A DNA stretch of 47,470 bases from the NCBI GenBank assembly GCA_017427985.1, contig JAFRRS010000010.1:1-47470 (forward strand), given 5' to 3'. Shown here in pieces: positions 16,334-22,998 of the stretch (the first letter of the stretch is position 1; every line of letters starts with the position of its first letter). The DNA comes from Bacteroidales bacterium (lineage in GTDB: Bacteria; Bacteroidota; Bacteroidia; Bacteroidales; F082). The notes under the pieces were generated by a model. That model did no database searches. It was not told the DNA's origin and saw nothing but the letters and a program-made list of their open reading frames with translations. The translations under genes were made by a program, and so were the position numbers.

Positions 16334-16341
16334 CAAAGATA
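16334..16341 (-). promoter_or_regulatory. -7 promoter element for the DUF1016 gene
   Basis: TATCTTTG on the minus strand (CAAAGATA, 16334-16341). A TTTA lies 19 bases upstream in place of TTTG. The leader would be about 125 bases. Confidence 0.45.
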
Positions 16342-16361
16342 AACAAAATTCTCAAAAGTGT

Positions 16362-16393
16362 AAAAAAAAGACCCTGTCAAATTTGACAGGGTC
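16362..16393 (-). terminator. Intrinsic terminator after the DUF2752 gene
   Basis: The 24-base perfect palindrome at 16370-16393 (GACCCTGTCAAA and its complement) is followed on the minus strand by eight T's (A 16362-16369). It lies just after the stop at 16399 and ends the DUF4190/DUF2752 transcript. Confidence 0.9.
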
Positions 16394-16398
16394 TTACT

Positions 16399-16665
16399 TT
16401 ATGCAGGCAACAAACCTGCATTTTTTAAAACACATCCGATAATCGCCACCGTGCCAAATACAGCCAACGCCCAAGTATAGTATTTTCGTCTATAATTACT
16501 TTTTACAAAAGGCGCAACCGCTATTGCGAGAAGCAACGGCAACATAGCCGGATAAAGCTTCAGACAAGCGACCACATCGCCATGCAACAATGCCAGGAAC
16601 GAGCGCTGAAATCCACAAAATGGACAACTTATTCCAAACAACTGGTTATATGGACATGGCAACAT
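16399..16665 (-). CDS. DUF2752 membrane protein
   Basis: An 88-residue protein with the DUF2752 pattern CPFCGFQRSFLALLHGDV (residues ~14-31) followed by a Lys-Leu-Tyr-Pro stretch, and two to three membrane segments. The two Cys of CPFCG suggest metal or redox contact, but no function is known. It begins 12 bases after the stop of the DUF4190 gene, a pairing often seen in Bacteroidota. A strong terminator follows. Confidence 0.8.
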   Translation of the reverse strand: MLPCPYNQLFGISCPFCGFQRSFLALLHGDVVACLKLYPAMLPLLLAIAVAPFVKSNYRRKYYTWALAVFGTVAIIGCVLKNAGLLPA

Positions 16666-16677
16666 TGGCCCATTGGT

Positions 16678-17022
16678 TTAGTAGCCCAACAACTCAAGCC
16701 CTAAAATGTCGCTGTATAATGACAGGAAGCCGGCGCCGCTGATAAGCATGATTATGCCTATCAAGATATTTATTCCTCCGAAAACGATGCCTATTATGGA
16801 TAAAATCTTACCTGCTTTAAGCATACCTACACCTTTATACATCGCAGGATTAGCATTATAGCTTTTCATGCCACTACTGCCTAAAACAGCGCCGATGATA
16901 CCCAAAACAAGTCCTATGCCAAAGCATCCCGACAAAATTGACAATATTCCTAAAACCAGCGAGGCAATCGCATTTGGAGCCATCTTCTGCTGATCGTTTG
17001 TTGTTTGTACGTTATTTTCCAT
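16678..17022 (-). CDS. DUF4190-type membrane protein
   Basis: A 114-residue membrane protein. A short polar N-terminus leads into ASLVLGILSILSGCFGIGLV, then a Gly-rich second helix (IIGAVLGSSGMKSYNANPAM) and two further helices. The 'A..SLVLGILS' start and the Gly-rich middle match DUF4190 proteins. It lies 21 bases after the lipoprotein gene and just before the DUF2752 gene, so all three are probably one transcript. No function is known. Confidence 0.72.
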   Translation of the reverse strand: MENNVQTTNDQQKMAPNAIASLVLGILSILSGCFGIGLVLGIIGAVLGSSGMKSYNANPAMYKGVGMLKAGKILSIIGIVFGGINILIGIIMLISGAGFLSLYSDILGLELLGY

Positions 17023-17043
17023 TGTATTGATTTTTATGAATTA

Positions 17044-17856
17044 TTAATAAAGTATAGCATTTGAAAGTTTTTCAGTAATCTTCATATAACGGTTCATCTG
17101 AGCCGTGGTCAATTCATCTTCGGCATCTGCAAGGTCGTCTTCCAAATCCTCAGCTTTTTCAAGCAATCTCGCATATTCGCCCATTGCCGACATATCGCCG
17201 TTCATCGCTTTCTTATAAGTCTTGATATATTGATCGACAAATTTCTCATACTCATCCAATACCTTGTTCCAATTCTTAGAAGAAGATTTTGATGACGATG
17301 ATTTATAAGAACTTGACGATGTGCTGCTTTGTTTTTCTACATAATACAATTGTACTCCTTTTATTTCAATGCCATCTATCCTCTCAAAAATCTCCTTTTG
17401 TCTCTTATAACTTCTCTGATGACTCCAACTGTTATCATCGCAAACGATATTTTCCGTGATGATTTCATCAGATTTTAACAACTTTTCGAACGTTTCACCA
17501 CTAAGATATTTTATATCAAAATCCAACTCCGTGTCGTTTTTATCCATATATTTCGGAGGAAAATTGACAGACACTCTTTCAAGCGGTTGCTTAAATTGTT
17601 TTTTAACTGAAGACCAAGGTCGGGTGTTTTGTAAACGGATGGTAGCGCGAATTTCCCATTGGTCTTGTTTTCCTGACGGGACAAGAATAACTTTTACGGA
17701 ATCGACAACTTTAAAATACTCACTGTCACCTTTCAAAACGATTCTGTCCGCGGGAATCATTTTAGACTTTTCCACTTCTTTTTCTTTGCCACATGATGCG
17801 AAATACACGCCAATCAGCATCAGGGCAATAAGTCCCAATAATTTTGAATGTTTCAT
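17044..17856 (-). CDS. Lipoprotein of unknown function
   Basis: A 270-residue protein with a lipoprotein signal (LIALMLIGVYFASC, Cys22). Residues ~35-175 look like a beta-rich domain (IRLQNTRPW, RVSVNFPPKYMDKND). A Ser/Lys-rich linker (SSSSYKSSSSKSSSK) follows. The C-terminal ~75 residues are helical and acidic (YARLLEKAEDLEDDLADAED). A related Bacteroidota family (DUF6591) may apply; not certain. It lies between the Ser/Thr kinase gene upstream and two small membrane protein genes downstream, all on the minus strand. A 19-base sequence upstream of its start recurs upstream of the CPBP protease gene. Confidence 0.65.
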   Translation of the reverse strand: MKHSKLLGLIALMLIGVYFASCGKEKEVEKSKMIPADRIVLKGDSEYFKVVDSVKVILVPSGKQDQWEIRATIRLQNTRPWSSVKKQFKQPLERVSVNFPPKYMDKNDTELDFDIKYLSGETFEKLLKSDEIITENIVCDDNSWSHQRSYKRQKEIFERIDGIEIKGVQLYYVEKQSSTSSSSYKSSSSKSSSKNWNKVLDEYEKFVDQYIKTYKKAMNGDMSAMGEYARLLEKAEDLEDDLADAEDELTTAQMNRYMKITEKLSNAILY

Positions 17857-17870
17857 TTTTCAATCCCTAA

Positions 17871-17889
17871 TCCGTGTCGGGCGCAACTT
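17871..17889. repeat. 19-base repeat upstream of a lipoprotein gene, copy 1
   Basis: TCCGTGTCGGGCGCAACTT, 18 of 19 bases identical to 24291-24309. It sits 14 bases before the lipoprotein start codon. Confidence 0.7.
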
Positions 17890-17934
17890 CTAAAATGTTT
17901 ACGCTGCAAAGTAACGGATTAAAAATGAATCGAA

Positions 17935-17957
17935 CGAAGTCCTTGTTGGTCCTTGTT
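17935..17957. repeat. 23-base repeat with GTCCTTGTTR decamers, copy 2
   Basis: Identical to 14854-14876. Here it directly abuts the stop codon of the kinase gene (17958). Confidence 0.75.
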
Positions 17958-19061
17958 TTAGTCGCCGTTTATCGCGTCATGCAAACGGAAAGCGACCTCG
18001 CTGTATTTGTCGTTGTGCAAGTTTTCCCAGGCATTGCGGAACTCATCGCTGGTCATGGGGTCGTCGAGAATCGGGGAATCGATTTCCTTTAACAAAGTGC
18101 GGCAGATATTGGTGCGCTCAACTAAATCAATGGAAATGTCAACAGTGTTTTTGCCGTTTTCGATGTCAATAAGAATAGGATTATACATGCTGTCGATGAT
18201 GTGCTCGGCACGTTCCAAAAGCTGGTTAAACTCTTTGGAATAACCATTGGTGGTTTGAGGTTTCAAAAATATCCAAGGCAGAAGAATTATTGCCAAAACC
18301 ATTACAATTATGGTAATAATAGATATTCTATATTTTCTTACAAAAGCTTTCTTAACTGCCTCAATATTAGCAAAACGTTTTTCTCTGTCTTTTTGTATGC
18401 ATTTCTTTGCAATATGGCAATAACGATGAGGAAAAATCTCTCTCAAAATCAAGCCGAAAGCGTAAATATCAGCTCTCGAATCGAGTCTCACGCCTTGCTG
18501 TAGCTGCTCTGGTGCTGCATATTTCATCGAGCCAGCTGGCTGTTTCAAAATAGCATAATCGTCAGCATCGGAGAGACCGAAGTCGATGATTTTCACATTG
18601 TTACCATTGTTGGTAATCAAAATATTACTCGGCTTCAGGTCGCGATGAATGATTTGCTTGCCATGGATATATTCAAGCGCATCAAGAAGCTGCTCTACGA
18701 CCTTTTTCTTTGCGGCAACGGAAGGCTTAGAGGCAAGAAACGCATCCAAAGTAACGCCATCGATGTATTCCATCACTATGCATGGACCGATTTCCTCATC
18801 GACCTCCTTCGAAAACGACTTTGCAATGTTGGGATGGTCGAGTTGTACCATCAAATCATACTCTTTTTTCAGCAGTTCGAGATATACTGATTGGTTTCGG
18901 TATTCTGGAGCTAATCCTTTGAGGATGAACCACCTGCCTTGCCATTTTACCTTCATCAAAGAATTAAAGCCACGGCTTGAAACAGTTTCGTAAGTCGATT
19001 TATTGTCGTATTCATCCAGAAACTGTCCGTTGATGATTCCCGATGTGCTGTCGTCGTTCAT
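17958..19061 (-). CDS. Eukaryotic-like Ser/Thr protein kinase with membrane anchor
   Basis: A 367-residue protein from the ATG at 19061 (MNDDSTSG). The kinase domain spans about residues 20-240: ATP-binding Lys48 in FILKGL, HRDLKPSNI (139-147), DFG at 160-162, and AAPEQLQQG. One membrane helix follows (about 246-266, IITIIVMVLAIILLPWIF), then about 100 residues predicted outside the cytoplasm. The glycine-rich loop is reduced (SSRGFNSLMKV, one Gly). It would phosphorylate Ser/Thr in response to a signal sensed by the outer part. A conserved-type protein gene (19175) is divergent from it; the lipoprotein gene follows on the same strand. Confidence 0.87.
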   Translation of the reverse strand: MNDDSTSGIINGQFLDEYDNKSTYETVSSRGFNSLMKVKWQGRWFILKGLAPEYRNQSVYLELLKKEYDLMVQLDHPNIAKSFSKEVDEEIGPCIVMEYIDGVTLDAFLASKPSVAAKKKVVEQLLDALEYIHGKQIIHRDLKPSNILITNNGNNVKIIDFGLSDADDYAILKQPAGSMKYAAPEQLQQGVRLDSRADIYAFGLILREIFPHRYCHIAKKCIQKDREKRFANIEAVKKAFVRKYRISIITIIVMVLAIILLPWIFLKPQTTNGYSKEFNQLLERAEHIIDSMYNPILIDIENGKNTVDISIDLVERTNICRTLLKEIDSPILDDPMTSDEFRNAWENLHNDKYSEVAFRLHDAINGD

Positions 19062-19076
19062 GATGCTAATTTTCCG

Positions 19077-19108
19077 CAAAGTTATAACTTATTTTCGACT
19101 TTTTCAAA
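19077..19108 (-). promoter_or_regulatory. Promoter of the kinase gene
   Basis: On the minus strand: TTTG (19105-19108), 20 bases, TAACTTTG (19077-19084). It lies 15 bases before the kinase start. Confidence 0.7.
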
Positions 19109-19126
19109 AAAAGGATTAAAAAGGAC

Positions 19127-19157
19127 TTTTGAGTTTCGATAAAAATTTGCATTTTTG
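19127..19157 (+). promoter_or_regulatory. Promoter of the gene at 19175
   Basis: TTTTG (19127-19131), 18 bases, then CATTTTTG (19150-19157), a near match to TAnnTTTG. It is 17 bases before the ATG and overlaps nothing of the divergent kinase promoter. Confidence 0.5.
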
Positions 19158-19174
19158 CAGTTCAAAAGCACATT

Positions 19175-19741
19175 ATGAATAAGACAAGTCCTGAAATACT
19201 GGAACTGCGCAAGCGCATCGAGGACGATGTGAAGCGTAAGATGAAGACTCCCGCCGATTTCATCTTCCTGAGTGGTGCCATCTGGGAACGGACGCACGAA
19301 ACCATGAGTTCGACCACGCTTAAACGCCTTTGGGGTTACATCGATGGCGCCGATACCACACGCAACTGCACTCTCAACATCCTCTCGAAGTTCCTCGGTT
19401 TCAATGATTGGGATGATTTCCTGGCAAACATTGGCCAAGACAACGGCTCTGACTATGTGAAATCGCAACATATTAAAGTCGAGGATTTGTCTATTGGCGA
19501 CCATGTGATGGTGTCGTGGAAGCCCAACCGTCGCTGCACTTTCCGCTATCTCGGCGATTACAGATTTATCGTTGAAAAAGCTGAAAATTCCAAACTTAAA
19601 GTCGGTAATACATTCAGCTGCAGCTTGTTCATTATTGGCGAGCCGCTTTATCTGAACGATTTGGTACAAGAAAACAATCCGCCCGTGGCGTTTGTTGTAG
19701 GAAATAAAGATGGTCTAGTAGAACTAACGTCTAAGGTCTAA
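19175..19741 (+). CDS. Conserved Bacteroidota-type protein, possibly regulatory
   Basis: A 188-residue soluble protein. The first ~90 residues contain SSTTLKRLWGYID and TLNILSKFLGFNDWDDFLAN, a pattern of short helical N-terminal domains seen before many Bacteroidota sensor-like proteins. The second half is beta-rich (HIKVEDLSIGDHVMVSW, then FRYLGDYRFIVEKAENSKL). I cannot assign a function. It is transcribed divergently from the Ser/Thr kinase, which suggests a shared regulatory role. Its stop codon lies in a 7-base tandem repeat that also supplies the stop of the convergent DUF2750-like gene. Confidence 0.65.
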   Translation: MNKTSPEILELRKRIEDDVKRKMKTPADFIFLSGAIWERTHETMSSTTLKRLWGYIDGADTTRNCTLNILSKFLGFNDWDDFLANIGQDNGSDYVKSQHIKVEDLSIGDHVMVSWKPNRRCTFRYLGDYRFIVEKAENSKLKVGNTFSCSLFIIGEPLYLNDLVQENNPPVAFVVGNKDGLVELTSKV

Positions 19742-19754
19742 AGACTAAGGTCTA
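19724..19754. repeat. Heptamer tandem repeat CTAAGGT
   Basis: Four and a half copies of a 7-base unit: CTAACGT, CTAAGGT, CTAAAGA, CTAAGGT, CTA. It supplies the stop codons of the two convergent genes at 19741 and 19752. A related array in inverted orientation lies at 22173-22201. Confidence 0.8.
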
Positions 19755-20162
19755 TTCATCCTCAAAATCCTCTGGCATCGGCTCCGCCCAGTCTTCATCG
19801 TAGAACTCCTCGCCTACCAGTTCGCGGTCTGATTTGTCCTGTCCACCAAGGAGCTGGCGCATTATTTTTGAAGGGATTGGCAAGATTTGACCTTCGTTGC
19901 CTGTTGAGATGGCTATGCCAATGTCATCGCCATCGAGTTCTCGAGTCCAGGTGATGAACTCGGCGATGTCCATGGTTGTGACGTTGTAAGATTCCCAGTC
20001 GTCACCGATATTTGCCTTGGCTTCGGCTTCGGTAGCCCACACCGGGATATACGAATTCCCGCCACCGTCTTCAAGCATGGCAAAAAGACCTGGTTTTGCC
20101 TCGAGAAGCCATAAAATTCCGTTAGTGTTTACGGTTTGTAAAAATTTTTGAAGTTCTTCCAT
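19752..20162 (-). CDS. DUF2750-like protein
   Basis: A 136-residue acidic protein read from the ATG at 20162 (MEELQKFLQTVN). It matches the DUF2750 outline: WLLEAKPGLFAMLEDGGGN, an IPVWATEAEAKAN segment, then FITWTRELDGDDIGIAI. The C-terminus is very acidic (EEFYDEDWAEPMPEDFEDE). The family has no known function. The gene follows the ABC-F gene on the same strand, with an array of small hairpins between them (about 20176-20291). Confidence 0.7.
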   Translation of the reverse strand: MEELQKFLQTVNTNGILWLLEAKPGLFAMLEDGGGNSYIPVWATEAEAKANIGDDWESYNVTTMDIAEFITWTRELDGDDIGIAISTGNEGQILPIPSKIMRQLLGGQDKSDRELVGEEFYDEDWAEPMPEDFEDE

Positions 20163-20175
20163 AATAATTCTATTT

Positions 20176-20291
20176 AATGATGTGACACTTCGTGTAATGT
20201 GGTCGCTACGCTCCAATGTGATGCACTATCGTGCAATGTGATTGCCTTCGGCCAATGTTCGCTTTGCGAGCCACATTCTGCGTAGCAGCAT
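20176..20291. repeat. Array of small hairpins separated by AATGTG
   Basis: Short stem-loops alternate with AATGTG-type spacers: ACAC-TTC-GTGT (20185-20195), GTCGCTACGCTC (weak), TGCAC-TATC-GTGCA, GCC-TTC-GGC, TCGC-TTT-GCGA and CTGC-GTA-GCAG (20278-20288). The last spacer GCCACATT is the complement of the first AATGTGGC-type spacer, so the whole array can also close on itself. It lies between the ABC-F gene and the DUF2750-like gene. Confidence 0.75.
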
Positions 20292-20296
20292 ATTTT

Positions 20297-22153
20297 TTAT
20301 ATTTCATCCAATTCCAGCCAGCGCATCTCTTTCTCATCAAGCAAATCATTGATTTCAGTCAGACGTTTTCCGATTTTGTCAATCTCTTGATAGTCAGTCT
20401 GATTTTCGAGCTGCGATGTCAATTCTTTCTTTTCTTTTTCGAGATTTTCGATGTCGATGGCAAGCTGCTCGTATTCTTTTTGCTCCTTGAATGAGCGTTT
20501 TTTGCTTCTCTCCGATGCCTTTGGGCGGTTTTCACGAGTATCGACACGTTCGGCAACCTGCACCTTGTGAAGTTCCTTGTTTTTCTCGTCAAGCCAGTCG
20601 TGATATTGCGAATAGTTGCCCATAAAGCCTTTCACCGCGCCGTCGCCTTCAAAAACGAACAATTGGTCGACAGTCTGGTCGAGGAAATAACGGTCGTGAG
20701 ACACAACTATAAGACAGCCTTTGTAGCCCTGCAGGAAGTCCTCAAGTTTCTGTAACGTCAAGATATCCAAGTCGTTAGTTGGCTCGTCGAGAATTAAAAA
20801 ATTAGGATTCTTAATAAGAATCGTGAGCAGATATAGCCTGCGTTTCTCGCCGCCGCTCAGCAACGCCACCGGCTGACGGTGCATCGAATACGGAAACATG
20901 AAATGCGCCAGCAGCTTGTCGGCGGTATAGACCATGTCCTTGCCGTAATAAACCACCTCGGCGATGTCGCGGATGGTGTCGATGACGGTCTTGTTCTCGT
21001 CAAACTTGATGCCTCCCTGAGTGTAATAGCCGTAAACGACGGTCTCGCCTGTGACAATAGTGCCTGAATCAGGTGCCTCGTGACCCGTTATCATATTTAA
21101 AAAGGTTGACTTTCCAACACCGTTCTTGCCGATAATACCAATTCGCTCACCTTTTTTGAAAATATAATCGAAATCTTTGAGCAGAACTTGGTTGTCCCAT
21201 TTTTTGGTAACGCCTTTCATCTCTAGAATCTTGCCGCCAAGACGCTGCATGTCAAGTCCGAACTGAATCTCGGTGTTGTCGCGAATCATGCGGGCTTTTT
21301 CTTTCAAATCATAAAAAGCGTCGATTCTTGCCTTAGCTTTGCCTGTGCGAGCCTGCGGAGTGCTACGAATCCACTCCAACTCATGTTTCAGCATCTGCCC
21401 TGCCTTTTCCGCGGCAATGCGCTTGTTTTCCTCACGTTCGCGACTCTTCCGCACATAATATTCGAAGTTGCCGTTGTGGGTGTAAATCGTACCATGATAC
21501 ATCTCGAGAATCTTGTTGCACACGCGGTCGAGAAAATAACGGTCGTGAGTGACCATGAAAAGCGTCACGTTCGATTGCGTGAGGTAGTTCTCAAGCCACT
21601 CAACCATCTGCATGTCGAGGTGGTTGGTAGGCTCGTCGAGGAAAAGCATATCGGGGTCATCGAGCAAAACCAAAGCAAGCGCAAGCCTTTTAACCTGTCC
21701 ACCAGACAAAGTGCCTATTTTTTGCGTTAAGTCGTTGATTTCAAAAGTCGAAAGCAGCTGTTTCAGTCTCAAATCATACGACCATGCCTGCATCGCGTCC
21801 ATAGCAGCTGTAGCTTTGTCCAAATCCACTTGATTAACTAACGCTTCCTCGTATCTCTTGATTACTCGCATCACGTCGGTATGACCAGTAGCGATCACGT
21901 CTTCGATAGTGAGATTCGGGTCAAACTGCGGCAACTGTTCAAGGTAACCGACTCGCACATTCTCGTTAAACGTCACCTTGCCATCGTCGGCTTCCTCTTT
22001 TCCGACAAGGATTCGCATCATGGTGCTCTTGCCGGTGCCGTTGGCTGCAATCAGAGCGGTCTTCTCCCCTTTCTCAATGCCGAAAGAGATGTTCTCGAAC
22101 AGCAGCTTGTCGCTGAACGCCTTTGAAATGTTATCAACTGAAAGATAATTCAT
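20297..22153 (-). CDS. uup: ABC-F family ATPase (Uup-like)
   Basis: A 618-residue protein with two ABC ATPase domains. Walker A sites are AANGTGKS (36-43) and GKNGVGKS (about 340); signatures are LSGGQVKRLALA and LSGGEKRRLYL; Walker B sites are MLFLDEPTNHLD and FLILDEPTNDLD. The linker between them (ESREREENKRIAAEKAG-type) is the arm that contacts the ribosomal E site in ABC-F proteins. The C-terminal ~80 residues form a coiled coil (KKELTSQLENQ), as in Uup. Role: translation factor relieving stalled ribosomes or assembly problems. The -7 box at 22158-22165 ends only 4 bases before the ATG. Confidence 0.9.
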   Translation of the reverse strand: MNYLSVDNISKAFSDKLLFENISFGIEKGEKTALIAANGTGKSTMMRILVGKEEADDGKVTFNENVRVGYLEQLPQFDPNLTIEDVIATGHTDVMRVIKRYEEALVNQVDLDKATAAMDAMQAWSYDLRLKQLLSTFEINDLTQKIGTLSGGQVKRLALALVLLDDPDMLFLDEPTNHLDMQMVEWLENYLTQSNVTLFMVTHDRYFLDRVCNKILEMYHGTIYTHNGNFEYYVRKSREREENKRIAAEKAGQMLKHELEWIRSTPQARTGKAKARIDAFYDLKEKARMIRDNTEIQFGLDMQRLGGKILEMKGVTKKWDNQVLLKDFDYIFKKGERIGIIGKNGVGKSTFLNMITGHEAPDSGTIVTGETVVYGYYTQGGIKFDENKTVIDTIRDIAEVVYYGKDMVYTADKLLAHFMFPYSMHRQPVALLSGGEKRRLYLLTILIKNPNFLILDEPTNDLDILTLQKLEDFLQGYKGCLIVVSHDRYFLDQTVDQLFVFEGDGAVKGFMGNYSQYHDWLDEKNKELHKVQVAERVDTRENRPKASERSKKRSFKEQKEYEQLAIDIENLEKEKKELTSQLENQTDYQEIDKIGKRLTEINDLLDEKEMRWLELDEI

Positions 22154-22157
22154 GATG

Positions 22158-22165
22158 CAAAAATA
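22158..22165 (-). promoter_or_regulatory. -7 promoter element abutting the ABC-F gene
   Basis: TATTTTTG on the minus strand (CAAAAATA, 22158-22165), 4 bases before the start codon, so the transcript would be leaderless or nearly so. Confidence 0.5.
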
Positions 22166-22172
22166 ATAAAAA

Positions 22173-22201
22173 GAATTTAGACATTAGACCTTAGACTTTA
22201 G
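22173..22201. repeat. Heptamer tandem repeat, inverted copy
   Basis: GAATTTA, GACATTA, GACCTTA, GACTTTA, G: four 7-base units, the inverted form of the array at 19724-19754. The two arrays bracket the DUF2750-like and ABC-F genes. Confidence 0.75.
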
Positions 22202-22236
22202 TTTTTTGATACAGATAAAAAAATTTTCATATTTTT

Positions 22237-22268
22237 ATTGTATTGTGAAATAAATTTATGTAATTTTG
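22237..22268 (+). promoter_or_regulatory. Promoter of the RelB/PIN pair
   Basis: ATTG (22237-22240), 20 bases, TAATTTTG (22261-22268), 18 bases before the antitoxin start codon. Confidence 0.65.
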
Positions 22269-22286
22269 CATAAAATTTAAATCATT

Positions 22287-22595
22287 ATGACACAAGTTTC
22301 AATGACAGTGAGAATGGACTCACAGCTTAAATCAATGTTTGACGAGCTTTGCGAAGAATTTGGAATGAGCGCCAACACCGCCATGAACGTATTTGCAAAA
22401 GCTGTCGTACAACGTCGCAGGATTCCTTTTGAAATAAAAGCAGGAGAGCAAGTTGATGGTTATGCTGCATTCAGAGCATTGAGAGAACGTGCCGAGAAAG
22501 GATTGACACCAGATTTGACCATGGAAGAGATTGATGAAGAGATAAGAAAAGCGAGAGAGGAAAGGAGACAACGTGAAAGTTTACGCAGTAATTGA
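22287..22595 (+). CDS. relB: RelB/DinJ family antitoxin
   Basis: A 102-residue protein with the RelB/DinJ pattern: MTQVSMTVRMDSQLKSMFDE at the start, GMSANTAMNVFAKAVVQRRR, then IPFEI. The N-terminal ribbon-helix-helix part binds DNA and the C-terminal part binds the toxin. It overlaps the PIN toxin gene by 23 bases. A good promoter lies 18 bases upstream. This antitoxin type is usually paired with RelE/YafQ; pairing with a PIN toxin is less common but also known. Confidence 0.88.
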   Translation: MTQVSMTVRMDSQLKSMFDELCEEFGMSANTAMNVFAKAVVQRRRIPFEIKAGEQVDGYAAFRALRERAEKGLTPDLTMEEIDEEIRKAREERRQRESLRSN

Positions 22596-22941
22596 CACAA
22601 ATGTATTGGTGTCGGCAATGCTGACACATAATTTAGAATCAGCAACAACCAAAACTATTGAAGCAATAGTAACAGGGAGAATTCAGCCTTTATATAATCC
22701 GAAGATTATTGAGGAATATGAAGATGTCCTTTATCGTAAAAAATTCAATCTTGACAATGACTATGTAAGTCAAATGATCAGATTTATCATACAGGCTGGT
22801 ATTAATGTTGAGCGAGCCAAAAGCAACGAGACATTCCCCGACCCGTCGGATGCGGTTTTCTATGAAGTCGCATTATCGAAAGAAGGCTCTTTTGTGGTAA
22901 CAGGCAATTTAAGACATTTTCCAAAATCTCCGATGGCGTAA
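22573..22941 (+). CDS. PIN-domain toxin, probably shortened at the C-terminus
   Basis: A 122-residue PIN-family ribonuclease of the type with the start VYAVIDTNVLVSAML (first catalytic Asp in DTN), Glu in EYEDVLYRKKF, and a last acidic/Ser site in PDPSDAVFYEVAL and VVTGNLRHFPKSP. It would cleave RNA unless bound by the antitoxin encoded just upstream. Relatives usually continue for another 10-20 residues after the 'TGN..HFP' motif; here a stop follows the KSPMA codons. The stop lies inside a 13-base inverted repeat, so an end mutation or insertion may have shortened it. Confidence 0.82.
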   Translation: MKVYAVIDTNVLVSAMLTHNLESATTKTIEAIVTGRIQPLYNPKIIEEYEDVLYRKKFNLDNDYVSQMIRFIIQAGINVERAKSNETFPDPSDAVFYEVALSKEGSFVVTGNLRHFPKSPMA

Positions 22942-22960
22942 CGACTGTCGGGGATTTTGG
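22921..22960. repeat. Inverted repeat across the end of the PIN toxin gene
   Basis: CCAAAATCTCCGA (22921-22933) and TCGGGGATTTTGG (22948-22960) pair with one mismatch over 13 bases. The toxin's stop codon is between the arms. There is no strong U-tract after it, so it is only a possible terminator. Confidence 0.6.
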
Positions 22961-22998
22961 AAATTATCAATTCAACGGAATAAAACCAAATTGAAATT

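Noticed and set aside
19082..19669. A 195-residue reading frame on the minus strand opposite the gene at 19175
   Set aside because: The plus-strand gene has a promoter and a family-like sequence; the minus-strand frame would overlap the kinase promoter and has no recognisable feature.
20163..20290. CRISPR-like array of hairpins and spacers
   Set aside because: The constant part is only 6 bases (AATGTG) and the units are about 18-20 bases, far too short for a CRISPR repeat-spacer array; no cas gene is present.
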